A stretch of 64,000 nt of DNA from JBBIWA01 sp037439425 (GTDB lineage Bacteria; Acidobacteriota; Blastocatellia; RBC074): positions 1 to 64,000 of the forward strand of contig JBBIWA010000016.1 of the NCBI GenBank assembly GCA_037439425.1, read 5' to 3'. The position numbers were made by a program, and so were the translations under genes. The notes beneath the pieces are model-generated. The model saw only the letters and a list, made by a program, of their open reading frames with translations. It searched no databases and was not told the origin of the DNA. This document shows positions 25,866 through 34,559 of this stretch, piece after piece (positions within the stretch are counted from its first letter, which is position 1; each line of letters opens with the position of its first letter).

Positions 25866-27020
25866 ATGAAGCAGTTCTGGTTGCACGTAACCTTTGTTGC
25901 CATCTTTTTTGGAATCTCAGTTGCCCCTGCTGTTGACTGGCGCCAGCCAGAGCACGACTATCTGGTCTATGTGCTCTCCGAATCAGCAGACAAGATCGCC
26001 CTGATTCGTTTCGGCCCGCAAGGGGCTCGGATTGAGCGCGAGTTGCTGACCGGGATAATGGAGCCGGACATTGATGGGCCACACGGGATAGCGATCTCGC
26101 CGGATAAAGAGTTCTACTACGTTTCGCTGGGCCACGGGCGACCGCTCGGTTCGGTGTTGAAATATGCGGCGAAAGATAATGTGGTCGTGGGGCGCGTCAC
26201 GCTGGGGCCCTTTCCGGCGACGCTGGACCTGACGCCGGATGGCAACTTCCTCTACGCGGTCAACTTCAATCTCCACGGCGATATGGTGCCCTCGTCGGTT
26301 TCTGTAGTAGTCACCGACCAGATGCTGGAAGTCAAACGGATTCCTACCTGCCGCATGCCGCACGGCTCGCGCCTCAATCCACAAGGGACTAAACATTACT
26401 CCGCCTGCATGATGGATGATCTACTCGTCGAAATCGACACGCAGAGCTTTCGCCTCTCGCGCCATTTCCGGCTCACCAAGGGCCAGGAGAAGGGAATGGA
26501 AGGAGCACCGCAACCAGCACAACACGCCTCTCACGAGATGAGCCCTGGGAGAGAGACTGCCATCTCCTGCTCCCCCACCTGGGCGCAGCCTTCCAACGAT
26601 GGCTCAATGATCTATGTCGCGTGCAATAAATCGGATGAGATCGTCGAAGTGGAGGCCAGGAACTGGAAGCTTGTGCGTCGCCTCCCTGCCGGCCCCGGGG
26701 TTTACAATCTGGCTCTGACCCGGGATGGGCGATTGATTGCAACCAACAAACGCGGCGCCTCGGTATCGGTCTTTGAACTCAAGAGCGGGCGCGAGCTGCG
26801 GCGTATTCCGACCCGACGCAAAGTCGTTCACGGCGTGGTCGTCTCGCCCGATGATCGCTACGCCTTCATCTCAGTGGAAGGAATAGGCTCAGAGCCAGGT
26901 ACGGTAGAGATCATTGATCTGGAAGCGCTCAAGACAGTGGCCAGTGTGGATGTGGCTCCGCAGGCGGCAGGGATCGCTTTCTGGAAGATGGAAGCAGCGC
27001 AGCCGGCGCAAACGAGATGA
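25866..27020 (+). CDS. Exported YVTN-type beta-propeller protein
   Basis: A 384-residue secreted protein starting at an ATG preceded by GGAGAG, with signal MKQFWLHVTFVAIFFGISVAPA. It consists of beta-propeller blades of the YVTN/cytochrome-D1-like type, for example DGPHGIAISPDKEFYYVSLG, LTPDGNFLYAVN, GVYNLALTRDGRLIATN and HGVVVSPDDRYAFISVEG. No haem site is visible. A short insertion rich in Gly, Gln and Glu interrupts one blade near residues 205-235. Such propellers usually bind partners or ligands in the periplasm; no specific role can be read. It is followed by the PBP1A-type gene, which has its own promoter. Confidence 0.7.
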   Translation: MKQFWLHVTFVAIFFGISVAPAVDWRQPEHDYLVYVLSESADKIALIRFGPQGARIERELLTGIMEPDIDGPHGIAISPDKEFYYVSLGHGRPLGSVLKYAAKDNVVVGRVTLGPFPATLDLTPDGNFLYAVNFNLHGDMVPSSVSVVVTDQMLEVKRIPTCRMPHGSRLNPQGTKHYSACMMDDLLVEIDTQSFRLSRHFRLTKGQEKGMEGAPQPAQHASHEMSPGRETAISCSPTWAQPSNDGSMIYVACNKSDEIVEVEARNWKLVRRLPAGPGVYNLALTRDGRLIATNKRGASVSVFELKSGRELRRIPTRRKVVHGVVVSPDDRYAFISVEGIGSEPGTVEIIDLEALKTVASVDVAPQAAGIAFWKMEAAQPAQTR

Positions 27021-27072
27021 GTCAAGCGCCCTGAGCCTTTAGCTCTCTGCCCTTAACGCTTAAACTTCGCGC

Positions 27073-27101
27073 TTCGTCTTAGCTGGTGGAGCTGGTATAA
27101 T
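27073..27101 (+). promoter_or_regulatory. Promoter with perfect -10 box upstream of the PBP1A-type gene
   Basis: A consensus TATAAT lies at 27096-27101. The -35 candidate 17 bases upstream (TTCGTC, 27073-27078) is weak. A start of transcription near 27108 gives a leader of about 60 bases to the ATG at 27171 and would make the alternative ATG at 27111 almost leaderless. Confidence 0.45.
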
Positions 27102-27170
27102 CAAGGCGCTATGCCAGATCATTACTTCTTCTCTTCAGGGAGTCCACGATTTCGCCGGGAGAGAGAGCTG

Positions 27171-29669
27171 ATGGATAAACTATCAGAGATGGGAGCCCGG
27201 CTAGAGTCTTTCTTTCAACGCGCGACCTTTCTCGCCCTGGTCATACTTTCCATCATCGCCGGAGGGTTGACCGGGTTGGTCCTGGCCTATCAAGCCAGCT
27301 TCACCAGCTACGCTGCCGAGGTCGAAGCCCTGGCCGATTATCGCCCCAGCGAGATTACCAAAGTTTACGCAGACGACGGCAAGACGGTCATCGGAGAACT
27401 GGCACTGGAGCGGCGCATTCCGCTCTCTTACGAAGAGATCCCTGACCTGATGAAGAAGGCGATCCTCGCCATTGAGGATGCGCGCTTCGATGAACACGTG
27501 GGCATAGACCCGATTCGCTTGATTGGAGCGGCGATAGAGAACTTCCGCCGCAATCGGCGCGCGCAGGGCGGATCTACGCTCACGCAGCAACTGGCGCGCT
27601 TGTTGTTTCTCAAACCGGAAAAGACCTACAGCCGGAAGTTGCGTGAGATTATGTATGCCTTGCAGATCGAGCGCTACTACACCAAAGAGCAGATTCTCAC
27701 CCTCTACTGCAACCAGATCTTCCTGGGTGGCGGCGCTTACGGAGTGGAAGCTGCGGCCCGCTATTATTTCAGCAAATCGGTTAAGGAGCTGAAGCTAGAA
27801 GAATATGCCTTGCTGGCGGCCTTGCCTAAAGCTCCACAGCAATATTCGCCAGTGTTACACCCAGAGGCGGCGCGCGCGCGGCGCAATCTGGTGTTGCAGG
27901 CGATGGCTGATGAGGGATTCATCACCCAGGCCGAAGCCGAGGCGGCCAAAGCTCGCCCGATCAAACTCAATATTGATGATGCGCGCAACAAGAACGACCG
28001 TTCCCCCTATGCTTACTTTGTCGAGGAGGTCCGCCAGGAGTTGCAGCGAATCCTGGTCGAGAGACCTGCCAGCAATGCTATGGACGCGATGGACCTCTAT
28101 CGCGCCGGTCTGAGTGTCTACACCACGCTGGACGCTAGGGCACAAGAAGAAGCGACGAAAGCTGTGCGGAAGATGCTGCGCGCTTATACCCAGCGGCATG
28201 GCTGGCGTGGGAAGTTTTATAACGTAATTGAGAAGGAAGGGGCTGATGTGGAAACCTATCACCATCCCTCCTGGACCTTCAGCCTAACCAAACCCGGTGA
28301 GATCCTCACTGGGCTGATCAAAGAGGTCAAAGAGACTGCTGCGCTGGTCTCCTTTGGCAACTACTTCGCTCTGGTGACGGCGAAAGAGACTGCAGAAGCC
28401 AGACGAGGGCCGGCGCAGTTATTCAAACGCGGAGACCTGGCGCAGTTTGTGGTCGAAGCGGTGGATGAAGCCAAAAAGCGGCTCACCGTGCAGCTGGAAC
28501 TGGTGCCTGAAGTGCAGGGCGCGCTGGTGCTACTGGATGCTAAGACGGGCGAGATCAAAGCGATGGTCGGCGGCTATGATTTTGCGACCACTAAGTTCAA
28601 TCACGCAACACAAGCTAACCGCCAGACTGGTTCCGCCTTCAAACCATTTATCTACGCTGCGGCTATAGAGCAAGGGTTACGTCCAGATGATCTGGTGGTG
28701 GATGCGCCATTTCGCCGAGGCAACTGGGAACCCCACAACTATGACGATTCCTATATGGGGGTGATGACGCTGCGCAAAGCGCTGGCCTTGTCGCGCAACA
28801 TCCCAGCAGTCCGGGTGCTGGATGAGATCGGAGTCAGCCGCGCAGCTGATCTGGTGAAACGTCTGGGTCTGCCCAATCCGATGGCTCCCTTCTTGCCTTC
28901 AGCTCTAGGCGCGACCGAAGAGCCATTGCTGAGCATGGTCTCTGCCTACTCGGTCTTCCCCAATGGCGGGGTGCGGGTCGAGCCAAGAATGATTCGCCGC
29001 ATCGTGGATCGTGATGGCCAGGTGATAGAAGAGATCCGGCCCAAGCAGCAGCGTGTGATGCATGAATACGTCGCCGCCCAAATGGTCTCGCTGATGCGCG
29101 GAGTCGTCGAATTCGGGACAGCCACGCGAGCCAATGCGCTCGGCCGCGAGCTGGCTGGAAAGACGGGAACAGTCAATAACTTTACCGACGCCTGGTTTAT
29201 CGGTTACACCCCATCGGTGGTTTGCGGAGCCTGGATCGGTTTCAGCGAGAAGCGCTCCCTGGGCAAAGGGGAAGCTGGTTCATCAGCCGTGCTCCCATTT
29301 TGGGTCGAGTTCATGCAAAGCTATCTGAAGGATAAACCGAAAGAGAGTTTTGGAGCCATCCCTGCCCCCCCGCCTGACTTGAAGCGTATGCAGGATGCTC
29401 GCCTCAAAGACCTGGCTACCGAGCAAGAACTCAATAGCGCGAGCGAAGGTGACATTCTTCCGGGTATTGAAGGTGTTCCGAATCTGGATCCGCTGAGCGA
29501 GATGACCAGAAGACCAAACAGTAGTGGTGAAAAAGCTGCCCCCCCAGCCGCCCCCCCAACACCACCAGTGGAAAGGCTCAAACCAGTGCCGGGACCAACC
29601 CCACCCTCCCCGATGGAGAAAGGAAAGAAAGGCAAGAAAGGGAAGGTGGAGGAGAAACAACCAGCTTAA
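27171..29669 (+). CDS. Class A penicillin-binding protein (PBP1A family)
   Basis: Bifunctional peptidoglycan glycosyltransferase/transpeptidase. After a short cytoplasmic head there is one membrane helix (FLALVILSIIAGGLTGLVLA). The GT51 domain follows with the catalytic-Glu segment IEDARFDEHVG, QGGSTLTQQLARLLFL and YCNQIFLGGGAYGVEAAARYYF. The transpeptidase domain has the serine motif TGSAFKPF, then SRN and KTGT. The C-terminus is a Pro/Lys-rich tail. I favour the ATG at 27171 (GGAGAGAG upstream, 832 residues) over 27111. Acts at the inner membrane in wall synthesis. Confidence 0.9.
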   Translation: MDKLSEMGARLESFFQRATFLALVILSIIAGGLTGLVLAYQASFTSYAAEVEALADYRPSEITKVYADDGKTVIGELALERRIPLSYEEIPDLMKKAILAIEDARFDEHVGIDPIRLIGAAIENFRRNRRAQGGSTLTQQLARLLFLKPEKTYSRKLREIMYALQIERYYTKEQILTLYCNQIFLGGGAYGVEAAARYYFSKSVKELKLEEYALLAALPKAPQQYSPVLHPEAARARRNLVLQAMADEGFITQAEAEAAKARPIKLNIDDARNKNDRSPYAYFVEEVRQELQRILVERPASNAMDAMDLYRAGLSVYTTLDARAQEEATKAVRKMLRAYTQRHGWRGKFYNVIEKEGADVETYHHPSWTFSLTKPGEILTGLIKEVKETAALVSFGNYFALVTAKETAEARRGPAQLFKRGDLAQFVVEAVDEAKKRLTVQLELVPEVQGALVLLDAKTGEIKAMVGGYDFATTKFNHATQANRQTGSAFKPFIYAAAIEQGLRPDDLVVDAPFRRGNWEPHNYDDSYMGVMTLRKALALSRNIPAVRVLDEIGVSRAADLVKRLGLPNPMAPFLPSALGATEEPLLSMVSAYSVFPNGGVRVEPRMIRRIVDRDGQVIEEIRPKQQRVMHEYVAAQMVSLMRGVVEFGTATRANALGRELAGKTGTVNNFTDAWFIGYTPSVVCGAWIGFSEKRSLGKGEAGSSAVLPFWVEFMQSYLKDKPKESFGAIPAPPPDLKRMQDARLKDLATEQELNSASEGDILPGIEGVPNLDPLSEMTRRPNSSGEKAAPPAAPPTPPVERLKPVPGPTPPSPMEKGKKGKKGKVEEKQPA

Positions 29670-30360
29670 TACTACAATGAGCTCCCCCCTGCTCGGCTAA
29701 GCACTCCCGGCAAGCTTGCGGTCCTGATTTCAGGAAGTCAAACTAACCGCATAAGACGGGTGCACGTCACGATTGTAGGGTCAAAAGAAGATCGGTTGAA
29801 GCCTTAGCCCCGCTAGGGGCGCCGGAGTAGAGGAAGCTCTCGCCCACCAGCCCCAGCCGGGGCGAGCTGTCTATAGCAAGCAGTGAGGAAAAGTAAGCCT
29901 AGCTGCGGTCAGGAGCGACCTATCAATTGCTGCTCATAGCTCGCTCCTATCCGTAGCTGAATCGCTATAGATAGGCCGCTCCTAACAGAGCTGAAAAACG
30001 TGCGATGCCGCCTGCTATAAACAGGCCGCTCCTAACGGAGCTAGAAACTCCTGCGCTGGAGCTCTATAAATAGGCTCTCCAGAGATGGGCCCACCCGCCC
30101 TGGCTCAGACTCGCTATCATCTGAGGCCCCCTCTGGGGCTCACCGCCGATCCTTACTGCTTTTTCACCCTACAATAAAGACGTGCACCTGCATAAGACCA
30201 GGCTTGAAGAGTGACTGCTGAGGATCGAAGCTGTGGCCACCTGGGAGCAATCTTCACCTGAACGATCCCTCTTTAGTGGTTAGCGGTCAGACGCTTGCTC
30301 TTGCTGACCAGAGGCGAGAGTAAGGCTCTAAGGCAGTGATGGTGGCTTTTTGGAGAGCGG
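29670..30360. repeat. Repeat-filled intergenic region (family D)
   Basis: No gene is visible in about 690 bases. From about 29890 to 30095 there are several variants of a unit built from GCTATAAACAGGCC, GCTCCTAACGGAGCT and GGTCAGGAGCGACC. Each forms a small hairpin such as AGGAGCGACC or CTCCTAACGGAG. A diverged copy of the 29899-29947 part occurs at 44382-44430, and a short match lies near 8911. The DNA separates a rightward gene from the end of the long leftward lipid-like operon, so both transcripts probably end here. Confidence 0.6.
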
Positions 30361-31365
30361 CTACTGCGTCTCGTTCATACGCACTATCGCGCGAGGTCTA
30401 GCGCCGGTCACCTCTCTAGACTGAGGATCACGCCAGCAATCGAGAGTAGCCACTTGGTGAACACAGGCAATCGTACAGTAATCAGCGCAGGCCTTCTTCG
30501 TCAGATACTCTCGCCTCAGGTCCGCTTTGGTATATTGCTCCAGCGGGATTCCAGGATAGCCCCGCTGTTGTGAGCAGTAATGCACCAGCCCATCTTCACA
30601 AATATATAGATAGCGAGCCCCAGCGCGGCAGCGCCAGTTATTAGGCCGGCCATTGGCCAGATTATCTTTGAAGTGATCCACCCGGGAGTAGCATTTCTTG
30701 CCCAGCTTCTTCATCTTGAAGTATATCTCGCGCTCCACGCCGCTGAGAGGTTTTACTCTCCCAAAACCATCGTGGATGATCCCCAGGGAGCTTGAAAACC
30801 CCAGCTCCACGGCGCGCTTCCCAATGATCAAGGCATCTTCAGGTGTCTTGATACCCCCGCCGATGACTGAATTGATGTTGACTTTGAATTCGGCCAGCTC
30901 GCTCAAAGCTACCAATTTCTGGTCAAGCACTTTGAGGCTCTTTTTAGAGATTTCATCAGGCTTCAGATTATCAATGCTGATCTGGAGGTACTCCAGCCCG
31001 GCCTCATTCAGTCTTCTGATCCTCTCCCGCGTGAGCAAGTAACCATTGGTAATCAATCCTGCCAGCATCCGGTGCTTCCGGATGCGGGCGATGACCTCCT
31101 CTAGCTCCGGATGCAGCAAGGGTTCACCACCACTGAGCGTGATGGCTGTCGTCCCTAACTCGGCCAGATAGTCAACCCGCCGCAGCAACACTTCCGTAGG
31201 GACTGGCTGCGAATAGTTGTCATACTCATTGCAGTAAGTGCAGGAGAGATTGCAGCGGCGGATAGGGATCAGATGCACTAGCACTGGATGGTCTGTCGAA
31301 AGCAGCCCCTTAGCCAGAAAGGAGAATTCGCGATAGTAGCTTCTGAGTCTGTTCTTGAGCTTCAT
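30361..31365 (-). CDS. Radical SAM/SPASM-like protein (last gene of the lipid-like operon)
   Basis: A 334-residue radical SAM enzyme with cluster motif CNLSCTYC at residues 38-45, SAM-binding LSGGEPLLHPELEE, and YLQISIDNL in the barrel. The C-terminal half carries additional cysteines (WRCRAGARYLYICEDGLVHYC, then KKACADYCTIACVHQ) of the kind that hold auxiliary clusters in SPASM proteins. Substrate unknown. It starts 15 bases after the B12-binding radical SAM gene and is the end of a seven-gene leftward array. No strong ribosome-binding site is visible, so expression probably depends on coupling. Confidence 0.8.
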   Translation of the reverse strand: MKLKNRLRSYYREFSFLAKGLLSTDHPVLVHLIPIRRCNLSCTYCNEYDNYSQPVPTEVLLRRVDYLAELGTTAITLSGGEPLLHPELEEVIARIRKHRMLAGLITNGYLLTRERIRRLNEAGLEYLQISIDNLKPDEISKKSLKVLDQKLVALSELAEFKVNINSVIGGGIKTPEDALIIGKRAVELGFSSSLGIIHDGFGRVKPLSGVEREIYFKMKKLGKKCYSRVDHFKDNLANGRPNNWRCRAGARYLYICEDGLVHYCSQQRGYPGIPLEQYTKADLRREYLTKKACADYCTIACVHQVATLDCWRDPQSREVTGARPRAIVRMNETQ

Positions 31366-31380
31366 GCGTCTTTCTTAGCC

Positions 31381-33054
31381 CTACGTCATTTCGAGTTCCG
31401 GCAAAATAGGGCGCAGCCGACGCTCAGGGACAGCCACTTTCTCCGGGGTGCGGTAGCGAGGGGTGCTCCGGCCACTGAAATCGAGATAGAGCTTGCGGCG
31501 CAAGTACCATTCAGGGAAATGGCCCAGTCGCAGCAGCGGATATTTCATCGCCCGGCCAAAGAGCCGGCGCCCTAGCAGGTAGTAGTAAATCGGCACACCC
31601 AGGTTGAACTTCCACTGGACTGAGGGCGTGTTGCGGAAGAAGTCCAGGTTATAGCGCCAGCAGGTGAAGAAGAATTCCCATTGCAGATCGGTCAACTCAA
31701 CCAGCTTGGCGCTTTTGCTCCCTTTCTTTTCCAGCCTCGTCTCTTCCAGCGGAACAAACAGCGTCGGGATCACACACCACTTAGCATCTTTGAGCGCAAA
31801 GAGCAGATCCAGCGACTGCTTGGTGTCTTCAGGAGTCTCGCCCGGAAGGCCCAGTATCCAGGTGCAGAAAGGGAACCAGTTGTGCTTATTCAGAATCTCC
31901 ATGCCCTTGAGGATCACCTCCGGCCACTGTTCCGGGCGATAGGGATAGGCCTTGCCGGTCATGTACTGTTTGAAGAGGCGGTCTGAACCGGTCTCGATGC
32001 CAATGAAGAGATTGGCGTAACGCTTGTCCGGATGGGTGGAGGCCTGATGCTGGCTCACACTCATGCCCACGGCCACGGGCGATAGCTCCTCAATCATCTG
32101 TGGATTGAGCACTACCGGAGCGATGGTGCCATGAGTGAGCATCACATACTTCACTCCTTCAACCGCCGCCACCGATTCAAACAACCGCTTCAGCGCTGGC
32201 ACGTTGGTCTCAAAGCGTGGCCCTTGCTCGTAAAGAAAGAGGTCTTCCGTCGTGAGCAAGATAGTGTCGGCCCCCTCGGCCACTTGCACACGCACATTAT
32301 CGAGAATCTGCTCCAGCGGGATGCTCTTGCCACGCCGCAGAGCCACCGAGCAGAACTGGCACCCACGACCGCAGCCCCGCGTGATCTCCACCACCCCCAG
32401 AGTCGAGCGATGGCGAATCCTGGGAATCGATTCCAGCCTTGGGCTATGGCCCTCTACTTTACGTGGGATCGGCTCTCCCCGCACTGCAGCCTCAAACAAC
32501 GGCAGTACAACCTCTTCCGCTTCACCATCCACCAGACAATCAATCAGCCACTGGTCCTGCAGCCCCTTCTTCTCGATCTGCCAGGCCCCAGGCCCACCCA
32601 CGATGATCTTGAGGTGTGGTTTGTGCCGGCGCAGCGCCGGATGGAGGATTAGGCGGCGAAACTCTGCAGCGTTGACCGATTCCAGGTAACGCCCGTATAG
32701 GCGAGCATAGACATCCGTGGCGAAGGTGATGTCCAGTGGATTATGGGCATGAATGCCGACAACGCGCGTCTCCTCCCCCACAAAGAGGTCCAACTGATCC
32801 GGATAGCAGACCGCGATCTCGTCGGGTGAGAAGCGCTCAAGCAGCATGGCCTCCACGATCCGCAAACCGTGCGGAACATATTTAGCCTGCCCGTCCGGGG
32901 CGAGCTCATTTTTGAGCGACCAATCGGTCCCCATGTAACGAGCGTAGCGCGCCGGCAGGCAGGCCAGCAGCATCTGGCGCCAGGTGCTGCGCAGATACTC
33001 GGAGGATTCAGAATTGCTAGCTGCGAGAACGATCTTCTTACCAGGGGCCCCCAT
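31381..33054 (-). CDS. B12-binding-domain radical SAM protein
   Basis: A 557-residue class B-like radical SAM protein. Residues 60-200 resemble a cobalamin-binding domain (VVGIHAHNPLDI, KIIVGGPGAWQ, LVDGEAEEVVLPLFEA), although the usual DxHxxG histidine loop is not clear. The cluster motif CGRGCQFC lies at 228-235 after GVVEITRG, and later FIGIETGSDRLF and ILGLPGETPEDTKQSLDL are standard for the group. Many relatives are methyltransferases or lipid- and hopanoid-modifying enzymes. In this operon, methylation of an alkyl chain is a reasonable but unproven idea. Confidence 0.8.
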   Translation of the reverse strand: MGAPGKKIVLAASNSESSEYLRSTWRQMLLACLPARYARYMGTDWSLKNELAPDGQAKYVPHGLRIVEAMLLERFSPDEIAVCYPDQLDLFVGEETRVVGIHAHNPLDITFATDVYARLYGRYLESVNAAEFRRLILHPALRRHKPHLKIIVGGPGAWQIEKKGLQDQWLIDCLVDGEAEEVVLPLFEAAVRGEPIPRKVEGHSPRLESIPRIRHRSTLGVVEITRGCGRGCQFCSVALRRGKSIPLEQILDNVRVQVAEGADTILLTTEDLFLYEQGPRFETNVPALKRLFESVAAVEGVKYVMLTHGTIAPVVLNPQMIEELSPVAVGMSVSQHQASTHPDKRYANLFIGIETGSDRLFKQYMTGKAYPYRPEQWPEVILKGMEILNKHNWFPFCTWILGLPGETPEDTKQSLDLLFALKDAKWCVIPTLFVPLEETRLEKKGSKSAKLVELTDLQWEFFFTCWRYNLDFFRNTPSVQWKFNLGVPIYYYLLGRRLFGRAMKYPLLRLGHFPEWYLRRKLYLDFSGRSTPRYRTPEKVAVPERRLRPILPELEMT

Positions 33055-33123
33055 TCTCAGACCTCAGATTGCAGACCTTAGAGGCGGCAGACCTTCTTAT
33101 TGGTCTGCAGGTCTGACTCAGGC

Positions 33124-34440
33124 TCAAGCCTGAGCCACCGCCGTGGTATTTCCGGTCATGCCGTGCAGGGCTTGCTTGATGATCCACCGCAACACAGTTT
33201 GATTGTTGTAGTAGTGCCCCAGCACGTACTGGCATGTCGAGAGACAGTGTTTGACGCACTCCTTCTTCATCTCATTGAGTTGTGCAAAGTCGAACTTCTG
33301 ATTCTCGATCGTACCCCAATCGTAGCTCGCAGAATACATGGGGAAGCAGGGAGCAACTGTGCCATCGGTGCGAATCACCAGGGAGTTTTGACCGGCCCGG
33401 CAGTTCCACGGGTCCACGTGGCCGCGCATGAAATCTTTCATCCTGGCCAGGTGGGCCTTGGAGTTGACCATGATGTAACCCTGCTTGTTCTTTTCAATCA
33501 GGTAGTCAAGCAGTTCATCTACCTTGGGCCAGTCCTCAGGCCGCAGATAGGTAACGTTATCTTCATAGTGTTTGAAGTGAGTCTGCTCGATCATCGGGGT
33601 CTCATTGATGTGATAATCGGTTGAGATCCCGTGATCGTGGGCAATCTCGGTCAGCACTTTGACATCTTCCATGTTGTGGCGGCAGATGTTGATATTGAAG
33701 ACCACCATGTAGCCATAGCGCCGCTGCATTTTGACCAGATAGTCGAAATAAGGCCGGATGCGCTCAAGCGCCTTGGGCAGGCCAGGCTTCTCTTGGACAC
33801 AATCAACCGCCAGGTTGACCGCTGCCACTCCTGCATCCCCAATCCAATCGATCACCTGCGGCTTCATCAGCCGGCCATTGGTGGGCAGGTACATAAAGAA
33901 GCCCCGCTTCGCTCCGTAATAGATCACCTTGTGGATGAACTTGGGCCGCAGCAGTGGCTCACCGCCCATAATGGCGATCACGCGACAGCCGACCGAATGC
34001 AGCCAATCTATAGAGCGGCGGGCCACCTCTTCCGTCATCCCTTTGACGCTGTTTTCAAATGCCCAGCAGTAATGGCAATCGAGATTGCATTTCCATTCGG
34101 TGAAGAGATAAGAAAGCAAGGGCCGAAATTCGTCGGCGTAGATCCGCGATTGGATGTAGGGCACCAACCAGCGGCGAAAAGCGCGCCATCCATTGTTGGC
34201 GTGGTAAAAGAGCCCCGTCCGCTTCAGGTTTCCAGTCCTTTTGACCTGCGGAAAGACCGGCTCTGGCAGCGTCAGCGGAACTGAGGTGGGCGGGAGCGTG
34301 GCGGTTCGCTCGGATGATTTCTGGAGCAAAGTGTGAAGGGGAACATCAATGCGATAACTCGGTGTCACCTCTCTCACCTGAGCGGAGACAGCAATTTCAG
34401 TCCCCCCAGTAGAGACATTAATGGCTTCTTGATCTAACAT
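33124..34440 (-). CDS. Radical SAM protein
   Basis: A 438-residue radical SAM enzyme with an N-terminal extension of about 110 residues. The cluster motif CNLDCHYC is at 118-125. IMGGEPLLRPKF, AVNLAVDCVQEKPG and a C-terminal cysteine-rich auxiliary-cluster region (WNCRAGQNSLVIRTDG, APCFPMY, VKHCLSTCQYVLG) follow, so it is SPASM-like. The ATG has AGGAGT nine bases upstream. It lies between the Tes-like and B12-binding genes; a small GCAGACC/GGTCTGC hairpin separates it from the latter. Substrate unknown. Confidence 0.8.
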   Translation of the reverse strand: MLDQEAINVSTGGTEIAVSAQVREVTPSYRIDVPLHTLLQKSSERTATLPPTSVPLTLPEPVFPQVKRTGNLKRTGLFYHANNGWRAFRRWLVPYIQSRIYADEFRPLLSYLFTEWKCNLDCHYCWAFENSVKGMTEEVARRSIDWLHSVGCRVIAIMGGEPLLRPKFIHKVIYYGAKRGFFMYLPTNGRLMKPQVIDWIGDAGVAAVNLAVDCVQEKPGLPKALERIRPYFDYLVKMQRRYGYMVVFNINICRHNMEDVKVLTEIAHDHGISTDYHINETPMIEQTHFKHYEDNVTYLRPEDWPKVDELLDYLIEKNKQGYIMVNSKAHLARMKDFMRGHVDPWNCRAGQNSLVIRTDGTVAPCFPMYSASYDWGTIENQKFDFAQLNEMKKECVKHCLSTCQYVLGHYYNNQTVLRWIIKQALHGMTGNTTAVAQA

Positions 34441-34484
34441 GCCGAAAAGACTCCTTCCTATTGGTTAACCCTATTGGTTAGCCC

Positions 34485-34545
34485 TTGTCCTTCGTCCCCG
34501 GCTATCTCTCAGCGTCGCTGCGACCGGATCGGGGACAGAGGACAA
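34485..34545. other. Intergenic hairpin within the lipid-like operon
   Basis: A 16-base arm at 34485-34500 pairs at 14 positions with 34530-34545 around a 29-base loop. It lies between the Tes-like gene and the next radical SAM gene, where a processing or attenuation element could adjust expression. Next to it, a 13-base unit (CTATTGGTTA-xCC) is tandemly repeated at about 34458-34483. Confidence 0.45.
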
Positions 34546-34559
34546 AGGGGCGAGTGATT

